Shown one piece after another: positions 12,494-25,500 of a DNA stretch of 64,000 nucleotides (position 1 is its first letter; each line of letters begins with the position of its first letter). The position numbers and the translations under genes are program-made. This DNA comes from Myrica gale (lineage: Eukaryota > Streptophyta > Magnoliopsida > Fagales > Myricaceae), in assembly GCA_963930655.1 (NCBI GenBank), contig OZ005601.1, positions 11,652,001-11,716,000 on the forward strand, written 5' to 3'. The notes beneath the pieces were generated by a model that saw nothing but the letters and a program-made list of their open reading frames with translations, searched no databases and had not been told where the DNA came from.

Positions 12494-13279
12494 GAAAGGA
12501 AAAACGGCACCCAAACAATACTGGTTGTTGGACGTGTGGATAGCGTAACTTTTAAGACCAGTGGAGATCGTGGGACTGTATAATTTCTCACAATTTCTAT
12601 TGAAAGGTAGCCGGAGAGACTTTCCTAATTCCTATGAAAAGGTATCATCTATTGAGCCGTGCATGACGGACTTCCTTTCTTAAAGTTTAACCTTTTATGC
12701 CTGGCGTACGCTTACTCAAATACCCTTGATCTTGGAAAAGGAGGAGGCACAGTTGTTTTTTTTGATAGGTAAGCATAGCATTCATGATGGCAGTGCGAGT
12801 CTTATTGATCAAAGAAGTGAATTTATTGAATTAAGACAAAATAATTTATTTGATTGTATTAGATCTTGCTACACGAATCGTGGTGTTTGAATACCATGAC
12901 AAAATTTTAGTAAAAAAAAATCATTTAAATCACCTATTTCAACTTTTTCACCAATTCCTCTATACTAAAGTTGTGGGTTTGCACCTGAAAATGGTAAATT
13001 TTGCTATATTGGATAATGTCAGTATCAGTGTGAGTTAGGTAGCAAATCGAAATCCTGTTGCATAAAAATTTAAACAATTTGTATGCTTGGCTAGAGTAAA
13101 AATATTTGGCTATCCTGAAATAAAGAAGTGGCCAAATTGATATAGTGAATGGTTTATGTACCAAATTCGACACACAATCCATTTTCCTAATGTACCAATG
13201 CACCCTTTCCACTATATCATTTAAATTGTTCAATCATGAAAACAAGTAAATTTTTTATTATTATTTTTTAAATGGTTGA

Positions 13280-13650
13280 TGATGATACCAAAATCACCAA
13301 GAGTCGGAGCCGATCAGATTTGAAAGGGAATAAGAAGAAGGGTGATGTCGGATGTGGAGACTCTGATACCTAAGTTAGATCTCAATAAGAATTTAGTATG
13401 AAGAAGTAATTAAGCTTGAGAAAATATAAAGTGGATACTTTACTATTTATAGGAAGGGGGCGGGTATAGTCCTGAGAGGAGTTTAATATTGTGAACTTTA
13501 GGACTCTTTGAATAACCGGGCGGGAAGACAGAGGGATTAATTCATATTCATGCGAGCTGGAGGCCTTGGGTGAGTTTATGGTCTTGGGCGAGACTACAAC
13601 TGGGCTGTTGTATTTCTGATGGACTGGGTCGGTCATATTATGACCCATCA
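13280..13650 (-). repeat. LTR (3' LTR of the minus-strand element)
   Basis: This is the left copy of the long terminal repeat, 371 bp, bounded by TG...CA. It differs from the right copy by many substitutions and a few small indels, so the insertion is not recent. Confidence 0.85.
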
Positions 13651-15491
13651 GTAGTCCACCCTTTTAAACGGGATTGGGCCGACCGACATTTTTTGGATCA
13701 ATTGTTGTTAGGACCGCATCATGGTCCATCAGTGGTAGTCCCGAGAATGCAAAAAATTGAGTGTCACTCGCTGCGACCTCGACGGGCTAGATAATACATG
13801 CGCGGAGGCTGATGGAAGGAGGGCTAAGACATAGATACTTTGGGCTTTTATCTGGACCTAGCTCGGTTTTAATACGCTTGAAACTTCGAGGGGGTGAGCA
13901 CGAATGGGCTAAGAGTTGTGGAGGCCGCGTGTCCAGTACCTAACTTGGTGACGTTTGAAATGAAAGAGGGTGTGCAGGCGATGAGACATTTATTGATTGA
14001 GTGCCTTGCAAACTATCAAATGACTGACCTTCTATCCTTTCATTCTACATCCTCAACAGTCATTTGTGTCATCGTGTTTAGTGTGCCGAAACCTTCATTA
14101 TCCCATAGCCTTTGAGAGACTTTTTTTCTTTTTTTTTTTCTTGAAATATGTCTTATTCCTACGATGAATTTGAAGGTGTAACGGTGGGGGAGTCAGCACC
14201 TAAAGGTACATTGCCAGTGTCCCTATGGGTCTCGAACTGTAAACCCAAACACTTGGAGGAACTGCGTGCCAAGTACGATATCCCGACATCGATTATGATG
14301 CGAGCACCAGGTCCTAAAGAGTAAAGAGAGGGTGGTGTGTCTAGACGAGGGGGAAATTTCATTCTTCGACAATGTTCTGCACGTCGAAGCACGGTTCCTT
14401 TTTTCTCGAAACATGCAGTAGCTCCTGCATTGGTATTCTTTGTCTCCTAGTTAGCTCGCTCCAAACAGCTAGCACTTGGAATTAGGATTTTTCACCCTTT
14501 GGGATAAACTCTTTGTCGCAGAGAACCCTTATTTATGGTAGTAGTTTGCATGGTGTTATAAAATGATGAGGAGCCCTAAAGGTCACCATTTTTTCCAAGC
14601 TCGGGATGAGAGAGGATTGTTCCCTGGTTTTCCCTCCAACAACAAGGGATGACATGAGAGGTTTTTCTTCGTCTCGAGCGTGCCATCGAGATGATGTAAG
14701 TATGCAAATTTTTTACCTTCTGTTTGTACGTCAAATGGTAGTATGCTCATATTTCAAATGGTTGTGTTGTATTGCAACAAGAGATGACTCCGAGCTTGAT
14801 GCTGCGGAGGAAGCCCGTATACGGAAGGCTGTAAAGAACAAACCTTGGGACGTGGTAGAGCTACTCCCCGCTGTGGGTATGGAGAAGTCGTCTAGTTTGG
14901 GGTCTTTCACTCTATTCAACTTCTGTTGAAGTAGTTGGATCTGTTCTGCATGTCCAGATATTTGCTTGTGGAGGGCAGTCTGCCAATTATCTGCTCCATG
15001 TCGTTTGGGAGGAGATGAGTGAGACGAACGGTTGTCTGCATTTTCTTCGTGTGAGGAAGATCCATGTGAATGTGGAGGAGATGGAGGAGGCTTGACATGT
15101 GGAATCGTGGAGGAGATGGAGCGATTGTCTGCATTTTCTTCGTTGCTGCATTGTTGTTAGGGACGATCGTCGCATTGCTGTTGAGGATGATCATCCTGTT
15201 GCCGTTGGGGATGAGCACCGCGTTGCTGTCAGGTTCTGAGTTGGTTACCACGTTGCTATTGGGTACGATCACCGCGTTGATCACTGTTAGGTATCGTACA
15301 AGCCCTATCTAAGTCACATCATCAGCTTTTTTACCGTGTTGGGGACAAGTTCCGAATTTTTCACCAGTGACGGTTAATCACTGTTAGGTATTTCCGCAGA
15401 GGAAGTTATCTTGGATAAGGATGTGGATGGGATGATCATAGGGTGTTTTAGAGGAGGTTTTTTTTCGAGGATTCCCACAGATGACGCCAAC

Positions 15492-15858
15492 TGATAATAC
15501 CAAAATCACTACGAGCTGGAGCCGATTATGACTAAAAGGGAACAAGAAGAAAGACGACGTCAGATATGGAGACTCCGATGCCTAAGTTAGATCTCAAAAA
15601 GAATTTAGTATGAAGAAATAATTAAGCTTGAGAAAATCTAAAGGGGATACTTGACTATTTATAGGAGCGGTCGGGTAAAGTCCTAAGAGGAGTTTAATAT
15701 TGTGAGCTTTAAGACTTCTTAAATGATCGGGTTGGAGACATGGAAGGATTAATTCATATTCATGCAGGCCGGGGGCCTTGAGTACGCCTATGGTCTTGCG
15801 CAGGACTACAACTGGGCTAGTATATTCTGATGGAGGACGATTATATTATAGCCCATCA
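15492..15858 (-). repeat. LTR (5' LTR of the minus-strand element)
   Basis: This is the right copy of the long terminal repeat, 367 bp, with the same ends as the left copy. It would drive minus-strand transcription into the internal region. Confidence 0.85.
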
Positions 15859-16435
15859 GTTGAACTCATTGATAATGACACGACGAGTCACCCAAAAGCT
15901 GTACCGTACGACAAACATTGCAAATTAGACCAAACAATCGTTGCTTCATCTTCGCATAAAAGTTATTGTCTGTTCGATCACGAAGTGCATCTAACCCATA
16001 AGAATGACTCTCAAGCTTGTTCAATGGACACTTCTTGGAACATACGCGGCTCTTCATCTCCTAATGTATATGGCACATCTGTTCCTTTCCTCCTCCTTCC
16101 GTTGTCTTCTGCGACAATAATGTTAAACATTCTTTTCCTGTGTTCTGCGCAATTATCACTTGTTGACAAAAAAAAATCCATTTGCTGTGAGTTTTTAATT
16201 TTTTCTTTTTAAGTTTTGGCTAGACAATTCAAAGCACACGATCGGGTATACCAGATTTCTCTTGTTATTGAAAAAGAAAAATTTAACTAAAAACCTGTAA
16301 AAGATTATAAACTCTCTTTTTGCCTTTCGATTTTGGTTGGTTTCTTTATTATAGGAAATAAACAATTAAAATGATTGGAAACGAAAAGACTAAAGACCTA
16401 AGTTTGTTTTTGAATGATTTTGTGGAGATATGAAC

Positions 16436-18399
16436 TAGGGCTGTTCAACCCCGGTGTAGGTGCCGGTTTTGGCCAAAACCGATACCTACACCAGATATCC
16501 GGTTTTTAAAAAAATGTCACCTACACCTACACCGTTAAGGTAAAAAACCGGCCCTTAACGGTGACGGTTTTAGCGGTGGCGGTTCCCGGTAATCCTACAT
16601 TCATATTGAACCATTTTTTTTAACATATTATGCACTTAGAAAATATAAATTATACACTAATACAATCCAATCTAATCTAATCCAAACTAATACAATCCAA
16701 AATCAATAATACACTCCAAACTAATACAATCCAAAATCAACAAAGAAAAGCGGCAAGACGTAAACAAAATAAGGCACTTATTGTCTCTACAATATGGCCA
16801 GATTAAAGCCTCCGAAATGGATAAATGAATTTGATACACTTCATATAAAAGTAGGAAAGGATACCAGGTTCTGTTGCAAGATCCCATACTTCCTTAACTG
16901 ACTCAATCACACGTTCTTGAGGAGAATGCAGAATAATAGTTGTATAACCCACAACACAGAGAGCACAACCAAGAACCCCAAAAATGTGTAGTTTCTCCTT
17001 CAATATAATATGGGCAAGTACAGCACTGCAAGACAACAGTGCAGTTAATGACTAAAATTAGTAAAATTCAAGATTAGCTGTCATACAAGACTTTTTTTCA
17101 TCTTTCCTGATAATTACACTGAGAGCACCAAGAGGAGTAACCAGAATTGCTGGTGCAAATGCATAAGCAGCAAAATTAACAATCAAAGTACAAATAAGTA
17201 ATAAACAACAAAACGTACAAACATACAAATAGCAAAATAAAACAACAGTCAAGCAATTAACAAGCATATGAAATCATATACGAATCATATACAACAACAT
17301 TATTTATAAATATAATCTTATATCTAAAAATCAATTAACAACAACATTATTCTTATATATCTAATCATATATATATATATAACTCAATTAACAACAAATT
17401 TATTAAACTAATTCCCTGCCCAAAGCCTTATCACTAATGTCTAATAAGCATTTTATCTATCGCAATTCAATAACAGCCAAATCATCCCAACGCCCAAAGA
17501 ATTCAGAACAAATGGTCAGTTGATCAACGGTGGAGCAAATATGAATTCACGATCAACCTCATCTCACGAAGTCGGCAACATGATTACTCAAATATATTCG
17601 CTCCTTTTATACTCTGTCCATTGATAGGAATTACGATTCCTCTAATTTCTGATTAATTGGAGCCGAAACCAGTATTTTATTTTGTTTCTCGTGTTAGCTA
17701 ATAGCTGCTTCCGACGTAGAGACAATTTAAAGGCACAGATGTTACAACATCCATAAGTTCCTCAATTTATTGTCCGTAGATATTATACAATACGACACAT
17801 CCTATACACACAATAGCAATCACCAATCACCAATCAACAATGATATATGGCCTAATATTTTCAATAGAAGTAGAACAAATGAAAAAAACAACAAATCTAT
17901 TTTTAATTAACCTAAAATCTCCCTTGGCAGTTGGTAATTTAGAGAGATTCGGCAGAGGGACTTCTCACCTGTGGTCGGCGACGAGAGGCGCGGCAAGGCG
18001 TCAGGCGAGAGAGGGGCAAAACTCACAGCAAGGCGTCAGGCGAGAGAGGCCGCTGGGGATGGCTCACGGTCACGGACTCGCGCAGGAAGGGGGGGAGAAT
18101 TTCGGGCGACTGTGGGGATGGGGACTGTCTGGACGTGAGGCGTCTGGACTTAGGGCAAACTTAAAGCAAATAACTTATTCAAATTTCAAACGATTCGTTT
18201 TGGGTTTTTTTTTTTAAAAAAAAAATCAAAACCCGGTGTCCGGTACCTGGGAACTCGGTGCCGGGTAACACGGGAACCGGGAACAACACCGGGTTTTTAA
18301 CAAAACCTCAAACCGGCACCGGCACCGGTGAAACCGGGTACCGGTGCCGGTGCTGATGCCGGTGCCACCGGAAAATTTCGGTGGCACTGAACAGCCCTA
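16436..18399. mobile_element. hAT transposon carrying a captured host gene fragment
   Basis: The ends tagggctgttcaa (left) and tgaacagcccta (right) are terminal inverted repeats. The perfect 8-bp target duplication atatgaac flanks the element at 16428-16435 and 18400-18407, as expected of hAT transposition. The subterminal regions are packed with accggtgcc-type motifs in both orientations. No transposase is encoded. The interior contains a NIPA-like gene fragment on the minus strand (16865 to about 17180) and a GC-richer block at about 17940-18150. It is therefore a non-autonomous 'Pack-type' hAT. Confidence 0.92.
16865..17180 (-). pseudogene. NIPA-type magnesium transporter fragment, two exons
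   Basis: Read on the minus strand, 17180-17107 encodes NFAAYAFAPAILVTPLGALS and following residues. 17025-16865 encodes AVLAHIILKEKLHIFGVLGC, then CVVGYTTIILHSPQE, ending in the EVWDLATEP region. These are consecutive conserved membrane segments of plant NIPA-family Mg2+ transporters. The intervening intron (17106-17026) is still present: the acceptor TTGCAG is intact, but the donor reads AG|GAAAG where GT is expected. The second exon still ends at a GT donor. The rest of the gene is absent. Capture of intron-containing genomic DNA, rather than cDNA, is indicated. It is non-functional as a transporter. Confidence 0.85.
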
Positions 18400-18407
18400 A
18401 TATGAAC

Positions 18408-19519
18408 ACAAGTAAAATAAATAAAAGAATATACCTTTTGACCATTTTTATTATTGTTAAAAAAATATCTCTCCAAATATTGCTTGTAATGGGTAGAAAA
18501 ATTTGAATTATATCATCTCATATTATAATTCCTTTATTTTCCAATTTTATTTATTAGTTTAAAATATTAAAATCTTTGAAAAACAGAGGCCAAGCTAACT
18601 CAAGGAAGCTGTCGGTCCAACCAACGACTAATAAACCGACTCCGGTTTATAATGGTGGCTTTTGTTTACTGAAATTTTAGAGAATATTCTCAAAATTTTG
18701 AGAATCTTTTGAATGTTAAAGCTTATTGGAGTTCGTGAAAAATTTAAAGTTTATATGTAAAAGTTAAAATTTTGAAATGTGTTTATTTTAATATAAATTT
18801 TAAACTCAAAATTTTAGACAAACCAACATCTCCAACCCCAGCTGGGAAGTGCGAACTGAACACACCGGACAAAATGGTCACGTGCAGCGCCGGATCAGAG
18901 CCTCTCCAGCCGGGAAGTGCGAACAGAACACACCAAACATAATAATAAACATTAAAAATTTCAAATATAGTAGAAACGTAACAGTAGCTCGAACTGGAAT
19001 GGCAGTGTCTGCCAATAAAGTACATATCCATGGGCAAATCCGGAAGTCGGGTTTCATGTTGAGCTTTCGACGCGTCCACGTTCTCTGTTCTCTTTTGACA
19101 GGGAAGCCGAAACGCAGAAAGAGAAAGAGACAGAGAGACCGGAAATAGAAACAGAGGGAGAGATAAGAGTGAGTTCGAGAAAATAAGGGGGAACATAGTT
19201 GCAGAGGAAGGGTTTGGCCTGGTCCCCAATCTTCTTCCCGCCATTGCGTATTCCTCTGCAACTACATTGTCCCATGACATGTCCTCTCCTCGTTTCGTTT
19301 GCCTCGTAGACGAAATTCCCCTACGGCTAGTGAGCGCAAAAGTCCGAATAGTTAGAGCGAGAAATAGTTGCTTAGAGCCGACATTGGATTGAATTTCTTT
19401 CTGATAGGAGGAATCGCTGGTTTTGTCGCATTGGGTGGTGTTGGCGGTTGTTGTTGAGGGAATTTAAGGTTTATTACGTCTGCCTAGAATCTCTGTCTGG
19501 TCAGGTTTTTCGTTCACAA
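18408..19519 (+). promoter_or_regulatory. upstream region and probable 5' UTR of the myosin gene
   Basis: This is about 1.1 kb between the hAT insertion and the myosin ATG. It contains a direct repeat (gggaagtgcgaac...gaacacacc at 18843 and 18911, offset about 69 bp) and a CACGTG G-box-like hexamer at 18879-18884 between the copies. A purine-rich stretch at 19110-19200 is typical of a plant 5' leader. The transcription start cannot be fixed from sequence alone. Confidence 0.45.
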
Positions 19520-22500
19520 ATGGTATCCATCTTTCTATCTACTTGTCATTGTCTTCCTCTCGAAGTTTATGATTTTTCTCATTCTTTTAGCTTTTGAGGA
19601 TGTACATCTCTTATCGTTCATATTAATGTGCGTTATCTGTCTTGGCTTAGAATGATCAATTCTAACATACAGTCGAATTTTTTCTATGATTAGTAAGCTG
19701 AAATGAATACTACGTTCATAGCTTCTATAGGCATTTTATGGTTGTGCATTATGGTATCAGACATGACGAATTTAGATATATCTGCATGCTTGCAAAAGTA
19801 ATAAAAGTAATCGTATGAGTAAATGTAGCAGTTTAAACAGAAGCTGAATTGTTGTTGTTGTCGTTAAGATTTTCGCATATGGTAAACATTAGATGGATGT
19901 GTCTTAGAGTGCGTTCTATCAGTTTTTCCTTGAAGTGACTAGCCTTGGACCAGCTATAAACCTAAATACTAAGAACAATTTGACAAGTTGGTTTTTCGGA
20001 GGTACTAGTACGGAAGGTGCTGAAGTGGTCTTCAAAGCTGTATCATGCTTTGGTTTACCTGGTTGTAGACTAATTCCTTTGTATCAGGAAGTGCACGCAT
20101 TTGTTTGTTTGTTTGTTTTCAAATGTTTCTTTGTAGGGCATAATGCTTTCAGCGACCATGCCAACAGGTGCAAAAGCGAGGAAATGCACAGTTTGATTGT
20201 TGTATGTACTTTGATGGGTGTTTAGGAAATCAAACATGTAAGGGACTACCTTTGAAAGTATTTTGTCCCTCTATTGTCCCATTGCATAATGATTAACCTC
20301 CAGTCTGATGACTTTTTCCATATTGTTAATTTGCTTGGGAGGTAGAGGCATGCTCCATTTTTATTTGTAGATCGGTTCCATTAACCTAAGTGGTTGCTCT
20401 CTTGCTGCTATCCTCACATGTTTTGTTTCTTGCTTGCAACTCATATTTGTTGGAAACCAGCTCCTTACAGTTGGTTCTGTTTCATGGATGTATTGATGAT
20501 CTGATTGGCTATACAGGGTACTCGAGCCAATTTAGTGGTTGGGTCTTTTGTCTGGGTGGAGGATCCTGAGGTATCTTGGACGGATGGTGAAGTTGTGGAA
20601 GTTAATGGTAAAGATTTAAAAATAAACTGTACATCAGGGAGGATGGTTAGTTCTTCTTCTCAACTTGTTGCTTTATGTTGTTAAAGAAATTTGATTTCAT
20701 GAACTTGTCTTTTTTATTGTTGCTGTCTGATTTTATTTCCACACGTACAAAATCTGTATGAGATGATCGATTTTAATTATACGTGCCTTTAGTGATTTAG
20801 TGCCAATTGATTGGAATTAGGTACATTACATGGAAAAGTGCATTGGAAGTTGAAGAAAAGTTAGATTTAGCATTTATGAACTATCATCACTCTTATGTCA
20901 AGAAAAATTAACTTAAGAGTGGTAGAAATGCCTACGTGAGATTTCACACCTTGTACGTTTCTAATGTTAAACCCTTATGTATGTTATTTCTAGGATGAAT
21001 TGTTTGTTAATATAAAATTAACTCTAGAATAAAGTCGGTGCAATATTATGTGGAGCACTATGTGGGAAGTACATTTAACAAGTATACATTTGAGTACAGT
21101 CATTAAAGCCTTATTGGGATCTTGCATCTAACTAGCATGGATGGTTCTAGGCCGAAGATATATTTTTATTTTCCCCCCACCTAATACTGGTATTATCTGG
21201 CATATCAAACACATCGAAATTCCAATAAATACTTGTATTTCACACTTGTTCACATTTGAATTCTATTTTCCCACTATACTGTCATGATTTGGATTTGTGT
21301 GTTTGTTGATTACCACTATCAGAAATTCTTTAGGCTTTACATGCTAAAGTGAGGCTCAATATACTTGACCTGTTATTGAATATGCCAATACATTGTTAGG
21401 GAGTTGGGCCTTACTTTGACCTTTCATGGCCATGTTCTTGGTCAGTTTGTTACTTCTGAAGCACTAGAGTTGAGTGTAAAGTTAGATTTATTGCATGACC
21501 CCCCATCTTTCCAGTGCAAGAGAAAGCTAATACTAAAGCTGATCCTTGAAAGGTCAAGATCGTCAACATTTACTGCAAAACTAGTACTAGAGTTGACTGT
21601 AATTGAGTGTAAAGCTACTTACTCGTACTAAGGGACGTGGATTTCATCTCTTCACTTGGGAGGCCAAGATCCTAGGAATGTGCTGTCCACATTCCATTCT
21701 TCTTCTTTTGCCCAGGTGTTTTAGAAACAATTTATCTGCACCAAAATTATAATGGTTAAGGTTCATTTTACTGTATATCTCTGTGATATTAACAGAGCTC
21801 CATTGTATACCAATACTATACTGTGCCTGCTTCATTCTTTTCTTTTTTTGTGGTGGTTGGTGGGGGGGGGTTATTTTGTTCTTTCTAGGTTTATAAAAGC
21901 ATGAGATCAAGTCTTAAGAGTTTATATTTATTTTTGTTGTAGGTAGTGGCTAAGGCATCAGATGTGCATCCAAAGGATCCTGAATTTCCTCCATGTGGAG
22001 TCGATGATATGACAAGGCTGGCTTATCTGCATGAAGCAGGGGTTCTGCAAAATTTAAGATGCCGTTATGAAATAAAGGAAATATATGTGAGTATAAATCC
22101 CAAGTTTCGTGTTCCCTCCTCCTCTTCTTTTCCTTTTGTTGTGGATATATTGATTCTGAAGTGGATGGTTGTTTATTGAAATCAGTTGCTTCTTTTTATT
22201 TTTATTTTTTCTGAGTATCGCATTTCATTTCTTTATCTTTTTCTCGTGTGTACAAAATGTGCACATCTATGCTTATTTGCTGCCAGGCTGAATTCTGCAG
22301 CTGTCAATTGTTTCTCCCTATTTTATGAGAAATATCTTTGCCATATTGGGTATGCAAAGCTAAACTTTTTAATGCTGTTTCCAGACTTATACAGGAAGTA
22401 TATTGATAGCCATAAACCCTTTTCAAAGGCTACCTCATTTATATGATAATCATATGATGGAACAGTATAAAGGGGTAGCTATAGGTGAGCTGAGCCCACA

Positions 22501-25500
22501 TCCTTTTGCTATCGCAGATGCTGCATACAGGTATCTGTCACTCCCACTGTCAAAAATTAGAGAAGTGCTTGACTTATCAAAAAAAAAAAAAAATCGAGAA
22601 GTGCTTGAGTATATTTAACATGCCTGAAAATTGAAAGAAAATGTAATGCAGATTGATGATTAACGAGGGTATAAGCCAGTCAATTCTAGTTAGCGGGGAA
22701 AGTGGAGCTGGTAAAACAGAAAGTACAAAGATGCTTATGCGTTATCTTGCCTATATGGGAGGAAAAGTTGCAGCCGACGGACGACGTACTGTGGAGCAGC
22801 AAGTCCTAGAGGTGATTTTTTTATTAGATACTTATCCGTAAGGGTTATGTTAAAGCTGGTACTTCTGATTCTGCATTCTTAGATGTTATGGCTTTTTCTT
22901 GGGAAGGGATCTTGCACGAGTGATAAATTGCTATTTCTTCCCATTTATTTGTCAGTCCAACCCTGTTCTAGAAGCATTTGGTAATGCAAAGACTGTCAGA
23001 AACAATAATTCAAGGTGGGAAACTCTTTGCTCAAATCATTTTTATATTTGTTTGGCTTTATACTTTTATGGTCTGTTGTATCTTCTATTCAATTGGGTCG
23101 AACTCTGCCCTGAGTGGAGTATAACACAATTGCAGTCGTTTTGGCAAGTTCGTGGAGATTCAGTTCAATCAACAGGGGAAAATTTCTGGAGCTGCCATCA
23201 GAACTTATTTACTGGAACGTTCCCGAGTTTGTCAAGTTTCTGATCCTGAACGAAATTATCATTGCTTTTATATGCTTTGTGCTGCACCACCAGAGGTACA
23301 TTGTTATACTTGCTTGATCTATATTTGTTGTCCTACTACTAAATCTTCTTTTAGCAAACAACATTTGTTTTTGCTTACAACCAAAATAATGACAAATGTG
23401 CTAACTCTTTCTGGTGTAGTACATTCCCTAGATTACCTGATTTGGTTTTTCGTGCTGTCTTGCGGAAAGATCAGTTCATTTTTTTTATTCAGCAGTAGAT
23501 AACTTTCTTTTCTTGCACTCTCAGTAATTAACCCAAGAAACTTTCCAGCACTAGTAGTCATAGACAAACTTGTTGAAAGTATCATAAAAATCTTTATCAA
23601 TAACTTCTAGAAGGAACACCTCCTCTCTTTTGCCCGTGGATGGAGAACTATGAGCCTACAGCGGTTTCCAGCGAAAGAGGAAACCAGATGCTGCAGGATG
23701 GAGCACTCGTGCTCCATAGAATGCGGCAGTGCAAGGTTTCTGAGCTGTTGTGGGTGGAACGTATGGTGGGTTGTGATGGATTGGAGAGCGGGGAGCCATA
23801 GGTGAGGCGCATGGGTGGCAAAAGTAGACAAAAGGTGGCAGACCAAACATCCATTCAACAACAAAGAGAAAAGGAGCAAAAAAAAGAAAAAAGAAAGAAA
23901 GAAAGAGGGATAGGGGAAAGAAGAGGGTAGGTGAGGAGGGACAGGCGGAACTTTTGCCTAGCCCCCCTCTCCTCTTCTGCAGGGGCAGAACTGAGGGTTG
24001 ACTGTCAGAAGGGAGACGTTTTGCATGACCTCTCTTTGAAGGCGTTTATATTTATTATTCTGTGATTGTTCATGCACACTATTGTCCATATGAAACTTAT
24101 TTTTAACGTTACATAAATGGTATAAAATGAAGTCTCAAGAGGCAGGAAAGGGGTTCATTTGGAATTTCATCGTCTGAAGTTCATACTAGAGATTTCGAGT
24201 TTAGACAGAGTTGCTGTAGTGGCATTTACAGCTTAATTTTACAAGAAACTAGGACATACTAACCTTTTATTTTTCATTTGTAGTTTGTTTCCATTGTTTT
24301 GTCGTGAAAACTAAATGTGACATAATTAATCTGAATTTGAATTTCCCATGTTTCAATGTGTCTATGGTTCCAGGATATTGAGAAGTACAAATTGGGAAAT
24401 CCAAGAATATTCCATTATCTAAATCAATCGAATTGCTATGAGTTGGATGGAGTGGATGATTCTAAGGAGTACCTTGCAACTAGAAGAGCTATGGATGTTG
24501 TTGGGATCAGTTCTGATGAGCAGGTACTGTCTGGTTAGTGTTCTACAGGTAATATTTTTATGCGAATCTCTAATAGAGTTTCTTGTTCTCAGGATGCAAT
24601 TTTCCGAGTCGTAGCTGCAGTACTTCATTTGGGCAACATTGAGTTTGCAAAGGGGAAGGAAATAGACTCATCTGAACCCAAAGATGATAAATCTCAGTTC
24701 CATCTCAAAACAGCTGCTGAACTTTTCATGTATGTGATAATTGTTTACTGTTGTCTAGGAAAGTGAAGGGAAATTCTCAATATGCAATTTTTTTTTAGGT
24801 GTGATCAGAAGTCTCTTGAGGACTCATTATGCAAACGTTCAATTGTGACACGTGATGAGACCATAACAAAATGGATTGATCCAGAGTCTGCAGCTCTTAG
24901 TAGAGATGCTTTGGCAAAAATTGTTTATTCTCGGTTATTTGATTGGTAGGTTTCAATTGGCTTAATAATTACATCACAAAGGATCACTTGTTTCCATTAA
25001 TCTCTCTTCCTTTCTTCCTTTGATTAACTGTTTTAACCACTTGTTGAGCCAGGCTTGTGAACAAGATTAACAACTCTATTGGTCAAGACCCTGATTCAAA
25101 GAACTTGATCGGGGTTCTCGATATTTATGGATTTGAGAGTTTCAAGACAAACAGGTGCTTAACCGGTACGCTTTTGTTTTTTCATTGCAGATGTTAATCT
25201 GGTGCAAAGGACAGATTTTAATAACTGGGATTGATCTGATGGGGATGTCTAACTATAAAAAAATTAACCTCTGTAGCCTTAATGCCATATGTTTGTGAAT
25301 TTGGTCGTCCATCCTGGTTGTTGGTCCTTTAAATATGTACTGGTCGGTATACTTATTCAAACAGTCCCACCAGGGAACTTTTTTGTCATAGCTCGTATCT
25401 TATTTTTATGGCTTCAGCTTTTCTCTGGGAATTGGCTAATGGCATATACGTAGATATGGAATTACTGTTATATGTTGCGACATTTGTGTTGTTATATTTT

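Larger units (their letters stand above)
13275..15863 (-). mobile_element. non-autonomous LTR retrotransposon
   Basis: Two direct repeats of about 370 bp (13280-13650 and 15492-15858) both start tgat[ga]ataccaaaatc and end gcccatca or acccatca, the TG...CA signature of LTRs. The 5-bp target duplication gttga flanks the whole element at 13275-13279 and 15859-15863. Just inside the right LTR, read on the minus strand, is ttggcgtcatctgtgggaa, the type of sequence that follows the 5' LTR and primer-binding site in plant Ty3/gypsy elements, so the element points leftward. The 1.84-kb interior has no reverse transcriptase, integrase or protease. A broken Gln/His/Ser-rich frame near 14916-15284 may be a gag remnant. 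It is a deletion derivative or LARD-like element that would need proteins supplied in trans. Confidence 0.88.

Noticed and set aside
23607..23980. 90-codon minus-strand frame in a myosin intron
   Set aside because: No motif; three overlapping alternative frames are equally open, which suggests base composition, not a gene.
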